Assembly: GCA_947175145.1 (NCBI GenBank)
Contig: CAMWLY010000002.1
Span: 1-64,000 of the forward strand
Source: an uncultured Muribaculaceae bacterium
GTDB lineage: Bacteria > Bacteroidota > Bacteroidia > Bacteroidales > Muribaculaceae
Direction of reading: 5' to 3'
DNA: 64,000 bases
The notes under the pieces are model-generated. The model searched no databases, had not been told where the DNA came from, and saw only the letters and a list, made by a program, of their open reading frames with translations. The translations under genes were made by a program, and so were the position numbers. Below, one piece after another: positions 60,677 through 64,000 of this stretch (positions are counted from its first letter, which is position 1; each line of letters opens with the position of its first letter).

Positions 60677-61246
60677 TTAACCCTCACGCTCTGCCTGAAC
60701 CTCACGTTCGTTGTCTTTCAGTTCCTCTTCGGGAGTTTCGGTAAACCAGCGTGAGTACATCAGGTACTGATGGGCAATCTTCTGGTTCATCTCTTTGGCC
60801 TTCTCAGGCTCTACCATCTTGATGAACTTAGCCGGAGCTCCTGCCCACATTTCGTTAGGACCAATCTGAGTGCGACTGAGCACTACAGAACCGGCCGCTA
60901 CCAAGGCACCTTCACCTACCACAGCATCGTCCATGACTATCGCACCCATTCCGATGAGGGCATAGTCATGGATTTTTGCACCATGAATCACCACATTGTG
61001 ACCTATTGACACATCGTTGCCGATTTCAATGGTCGATTTCTGATATAGTGTGTGAAGCACTGACCCATCCTGAATATTCACACGATTGCCGATGGTTATT
61101 GTGTTTACGTCGCCACGAAGCACTGTGCCAAACCACACGCTGCACTGGTCTCCCATGGTTACATCGCCGATTATGGCGGCATTTTCGGCAATAAAACAAT
61201 CCTCGCCGATTTTAGGGGTGAAACCCCTTACACTTTTCAAAATCAT
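60677..61246 (-). CDS. Gamma-carbonic anhydrase-like hexapeptide-repeat protein
   Basis: I use the ATG at 61246 (MILKSVRGFTPKIGEDCFIAENAAIIGDV), giving 189 residues; the track version adds 19 residues that overlap the spacer and pepP. The chain is a left-handed beta-helix with hexapeptide repeats and a C-terminal helix. The metal-ligand His residues appear in SVLHTLYQ and in SIGHNVVIHGAKI, as in gamma-class carbonic anhydrases and YrdA/PaaY-like proteins. Actual carbonic anhydrase activity varies in this family. It lies 23 bases after the aminopeptidase gene. Confidence 0.88.
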   Translation of the reverse strand: MILKSVRGFTPKIGEDCFIAENAAIIGDVTMGDQCSVWFGTVLRGDVNTITIGNRVNIQDGSVLHTLYQKSTIEIGNDVSIGHNVVIHGAKIHDYALIGMGAIVMDDAVVGEGALVAAGSVVLSRTQIGPNEMWAGAPAKFIKMVEPEKAKEMNQKIAHQYLMYSRWFTETPEEELKDNEREVQAEREG

Positions 61247-61269
61247 ACTATAATTCGATTCTTGGATTC

Positions 61270-63063
61270 TTATTTGAGAGGTTCTGTTTTTTGTTTGAGC
61301 CATTCAGCCTCTTCAGCTGTGAGTAGCGGTGTCAGGCGACTGCGAACCAGTGAGTGATAATCGTTGACCCACTTAATTTCCTCTGCACTCATTATCTCGA
61401 CCTGGAATAAAGTTCTGTCGAAGGGGAAGAGTGTCATGGGGTGGAAATGCAGAAATTCACCAAATTCGGTGGTTTCATATTTCTCGGTGACTATCAGGTT
61501 CTCGCAGCGGATACCATATCGACCTTCAAGATATAGGCCGGGTTCATTGCTGGTAATCATGCCCGGTTCGAGAGGAGTAGGATTAATATTGAGGCGGATA
61601 TTTTGAGGACCTTCGTGGCAGTTTATGAAATATCCTACACCATGGCCGGTGCCGTGATAATATGCTTTTCCCTCTTTCCAAAGGAACTGTCGCGCCAGAA
61701 CATCTAGCTGATGACCTGTGGTTCCTGCCGGGAATATGGCATTTGAGAGCGCGATATGACCTTTCATCACAAGTGTGAAGTCATGTTTCTGCTCCTCGGT
61801 GGGTGTGCCTAAGGCTACAGTGCGGGTTATATCTGTGGTGCCGTAGATATACTGGCCGCCTGAGTCTACAAGCAGTAAACCATCTCCGACAATTGCCACA
61901 TCCGTTTCCTCGGTAGCTTCATAATGCACGATTGCACCATGCTCGTTCCAACCGAGAATAGGGGAGAAGCTTTCATCTACACAGGTAGGGTCAGACAGCC
62001 TGAGCGCACGCAGGCGTTTGCCGAGTTCTACCTCGGTGAGTTTGCCAGTGGGATACTCGCGTTCGACCATCATGAAGAAGCGTGTCAGAGCCACACCGTC
62101 CTTCTCCATAGCGGTGGCAAGATTCGATATCATGGTATCATTCTTGATACTCTTAAGCTTGGCTACTCCATCGCCGCCGAATACAGTTGTGCAGCCTATG
62201 TGGTCATAGATGCCGCGGGCGGTCTTCTGCGGGTCTATCAGCAGGCGTGTCTCCTTTGGAAGTTGGCTTACAAACTCTTTGACGCTGTCGTAAGGGCGAG
62301 TCGAAATGTGATATTTCTCAAGATGCGCCTTGACTGCATCGGTGAGCTTTACATCGTCGACAAAAAGCACGCGGTCACCCTGCTCGCTGAGGTAGAGGAA
62401 CCCGACATACATGGGAGAGAAGTTGATGTCGCCTGCTGCCCGCAGATTGGTTACCCATGCCAGGTCGTCGAGAGCTGAAATCAATATAGCGTTGGCCAGC
62501 TCGCCCTTAAGCTCGGCGAGCACAGCTTCAATCTTTGAGTCCACGCTCTGACCCACGATTTTTTCATCGTGCACAAATAGCTTGTTGGCAGGGCGTGCGG
62601 GACGCTCCGGATATATGTAATCAAATTGCGGGAAGTCGGTGTTGAGCTTGATGCCGTTATCATTAAGTTCCTGCTGGAGGCGCTGACAGTAAGACACTGA
62701 AAATGTCATGCCGTCAATACCCACGGTTTTCCCTGAATCCGTATGCTCGGTAACCCAGTCAATCAGGTCAACCGCCTCGGGACCATCTTCTTTCATCATC
62801 TTGAAGCCGGTGCCTTCAAGTTGAGCGGTGGCCTGGATAAAATAGCGGGAGTCGGTCCATACGAGAGCTTCGTCAGCTGTTACAACCGCAGTGCCGTTAG
62901 TGCCGTTTTCAGACTCGAATCCGGTCAGCCACTCGCGCCCTCTCCAATGGTGAGGTGGCAATTCACTCTGGTGAGGGTCAGTGCCCGATATGATGCAGAC
63001 ATCTACCTGATGGTCGGCCATGGCCTTGCGCAGCCTGTCGAGATATTCCTGATTCTTTTTCAT
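61270..63063 (-). CDS. pepP: Xaa-Pro aminopeptidase P (M24 family)
   Basis: The enzyme removes N-terminal residues preceding proline. The 597-residue length matches the three-domain aminopeptidase P form: two creatinase-like N-terminal domains and the pita-bread catalytic domain from about residue 320. Metal-site motifs are LLLVDSGGQYIYGTTDITRTV (two Asp), YHGTGHGVGYFINCHEGPQNI (His), and ITSNEPGLYLEGRYGIRCENLIVTE (two Glu). No signal peptide is seen, so it is cytosolic. It lies 35 bases after the GlmU-like gene. Confidence 0.94.
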   Translation of the reverse strand: MKKNQEYLDRLRKAMADHQVDVCIISGTDPHQSELPPHHWRGREWLTGFESENGTNGTAVVTADEALVWTDSRYFIQATAQLEGTGFKMMKEDGPEAVDLIDWVTEHTDSGKTVGIDGMTFSVSYCQRLQQELNDNGIKLNTDFPQFDYIYPERPARPANKLFVHDEKIVGQSVDSKIEAVLAELKGELANAILISALDDLAWVTNLRAAGDINFSPMYVGFLYLSEQGDRVLFVDDVKLTDAVKAHLEKYHISTRPYDSVKEFVSQLPKETRLLIDPQKTARGIYDHIGCTTVFGGDGVAKLKSIKNDTMISNLATAMEKDGVALTRFFMMVEREYPTGKLTEVELGKRLRALRLSDPTCVDESFSPILGWNEHGAIVHYEATEETDVAIVGDGLLLVDSGGQYIYGTTDITRTVALGTPTEEQKHDFTLVMKGHIALSNAIFPAGTTGHQLDVLARQFLWKEGKAYYHGTGHGVGYFINCHEGPQNIRLNINPTPLEPGMITSNEPGLYLEGRYGIRCENLIVTEKYETTEFGEFLHFHPMTLFPFDRTLFQVEIMSAEEIKWVNDYHSLVRSRLTPLLTAEEAEWLKQKTEPLK

Positions 63064-63098
63064 AATATATTATGAGTATTGGTATTAATTCTCTTTAA

Positions 63099-64000
63099 TT
63101 ATTTAAATCTTGATGCTGAGGAGTTGATACATTCGAATATGTGGCGGTCTGTGTCGGTTAACTCCAGTCCCCGGCGCCCCATGACCCGCGATGCCACCTG
63201 CATGAATGTGTCAATAGAAACATCTGAGAAACCGCTCTCCGGGCTGCCATTCTGGAATGAAGGAATAAACTGCCGCGGGAAGCCGGCACCGTGGAAGTTG
63301 ACTCCTACACCAACCACAGTGGCCGTGTTGAACATACAGTTGATGCCTGCCTTGGAGTGGTCGCCCATGATCAGACCGCAAAACTGCAAATCTGTACGCA
63401 TAAACCGTTGGGTAGCATAATTCCAGATGCGGATTTTTGAATAGTCATTTTTGAGATTGCTCGAGTTGGTGCCGGCTCCTATATTGCACCATTCTCCGAT
63501 TACCGCATTTCCGAGATAGCCATCATGAGCCTTATTGGAATATCCGAATATTACCGTATTTGATATTTCTCCCCCTACTTTACAGAAGGGTCCGAAAGTA
63601 GTGCCTCCGTAAATTTTGGCCCCCATCTTGATTTGAGCGTCATTGCAGATCGCTATTGGACCGCGCAGACAAGCACCCTCCATCACCTGGGCATTGCGGC
63701 CTATGTACACAGGTCCATCGCTGAGATTGATGGTGCAACCCATAACCTTTGCTCCCGGCTCGATAAATAGTGCAGGAAGTCCGTTGTCAAGTCGCAGATC
63801 GCCAAGCAGTGTGACACTCGAATCAGGTGAGATACCCTTACGGTCGCGGATATACCAGACATAATCGTTGTGTATCTCCTCGGCATTGTTCAGGAAGATG
63901 TCAAACACATAATTTATGCGCCGTGAACCGTTGGCACTCTCCCTGCCGAAACCGGAGTCGAGTTTTATAAACTGAGCAAGTGTGCCCTTGAATGCCCAGA
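63099..64000 (-). CDS. GlmU-like sugar nucleotidyltransferase, partial (5' end outside window)
   Basis: The track ORF starts at an internal GTG, but the frame stays open to the window edge. The extra stretch reads WAFKGTLAQFIKLDSGFGRESANGSRRINYVFDIF. The visible part has the end of a nucleotidyltransferase domain and a left-handed beta-helix (PVYIGRNAQVMEGACLRGPIAICNDAQIKMGAKIYGGTTFGPFCKVGGEI). GNAVIGEWCNIGAGTNSSNLKNDY follows. It belongs to the putative sugar nucleotidyltransferase group found in Bacteroidales, related to GlmU but distinct from it. Substrate unknown; the catalytic N terminus is not visible. Confidence 0.85.
   Translation of the reverse strand, partial: WAFKGTLAQFIKLDSGFGRESANGSRRINYVFDIFLNNAEEIHNDYVWYIRDRKGISPDSSVTLLGDLRLDNGLPALFIEPGAKVMGCTINLSDGPVYIGRNAQVMEGACLRGPIAICNDAQIKMGAKIYGGTTFGPFCKVGGEISNTVIFGYSNKAHDGYLGNAVIGEWCNIGAGTNSSNLKNDYSKIRIWNYATQRFMRTDLQFCGLIMGDHSKAGINCMFNTATVVGVGVNFHGAGFPRQFIPSFQNGSPESGFSDVSIDTFMQVASRVMGRRGLELTDTDRHIFECINSSASRFK

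Noticed and set aside
1-64000. CRISPR arrays, insertion sequences and rRNA genes
   Set aside because: No regularly spaced repeats, transposase motifs or rRNA sequence were seen in the window; the only recombinase is the Xer-type protein in its conserved setting.

Overview
The window reads as a chromosomal segment of a Bacteroidales bacterium, most likely Muribaculaceae-like or a close relative. The evidence is Bacteroidota-type promoters (-33 TTTG, -7 TAnnTTTG, usually TAATTTTG), start sites without Shine-Dalgarno motifs, a PorZ-type type IX secretion component, OmpH-OmpH-BamA-UppS with DUF6242/DUF6089-type neighbours, a GH3 family enzyme, and roughly 50% G+C. The genus cannot be fixed from sequence reading alone. 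Almost all of it is core genome; no gap between genes exceeds about 225 bases. Both ends cut through genes: purD on the left and a GlmU-like sugar nucleotidyltransferase on the right.

Region 1 (1-19,890, all minus strand) is a nucleotide supercluster. A pyrimidine operon starts with a 628-residue PurF-like amidotransferase and runs carA-carB-pyrC-pyrK-pyrD-pyrF-pyrE-pyrB, which is every step from bicarbonate and glutamine to UMP. A separate purine operon follows, purE-purL-purM-purH-purD. It has its own promoter and a roughly 150-nt leader that carries a 23-codon reading frame and a very strong GC hairpin. PyrB carries a fused PyrI-type zinc domain. panB lies upstream, ending in a terminator whose U tract also forms the -33 box of the pyr promoter.

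Region 2 (20,930-26,330, plus strand) is a polysaccharide initiation, export and tyrosine-phosphorylation core: WecA-like transferase, Wza-like lipoprotein, Wzc-like BY-kinase and PHP-type phosphatase. It is closed by a perfect 54-bp palindrome.

Region 3 (26,426-41,168) has leuS, a MATE exporter, apbC/mrp, trmB and a GT2 glycosyltransferase on the minus strand. A GH3 amide synthetase translationally coupled to UDP-glucose dehydrogenase lies on the plus strand, followed by a BspA-like repeat protein and a long ORF that fuses RdgB in frame to PorZ.

Region 4 (41,300-46,650) has a small AT-rich RelB-like/PIN toxin-antitoxin pair beside tRNA-Leu(CAA), an unknown coiled-coil membrane protein, tRNA-Leu(TAA) followed by rpoN, and two small genes of uncertain role.

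Region 5 (46,650-64,000) is an envelope and housekeeping block: DUF6242-DUF6089-uppS-bamA-ompH-ompH-murI-TPR as one likely operon, then hpf-mltG-DUF4421-ribD, xerC/D, rpsU with a long leader containing a small ORF, a class A acid phosphatase, a gamma-carbonic-anhydrase-like hexapeptide protein, an M24 aminopeptidase P and the truncated GlmU-like gene.

The most unusual observations are the purE leader, the RdgB-PorZ fusion, the PyrB-zinc-domain fusion, the GH3-Ugd coupling, the rpsU leader ORF and the antitoxin that lacks an ATG.
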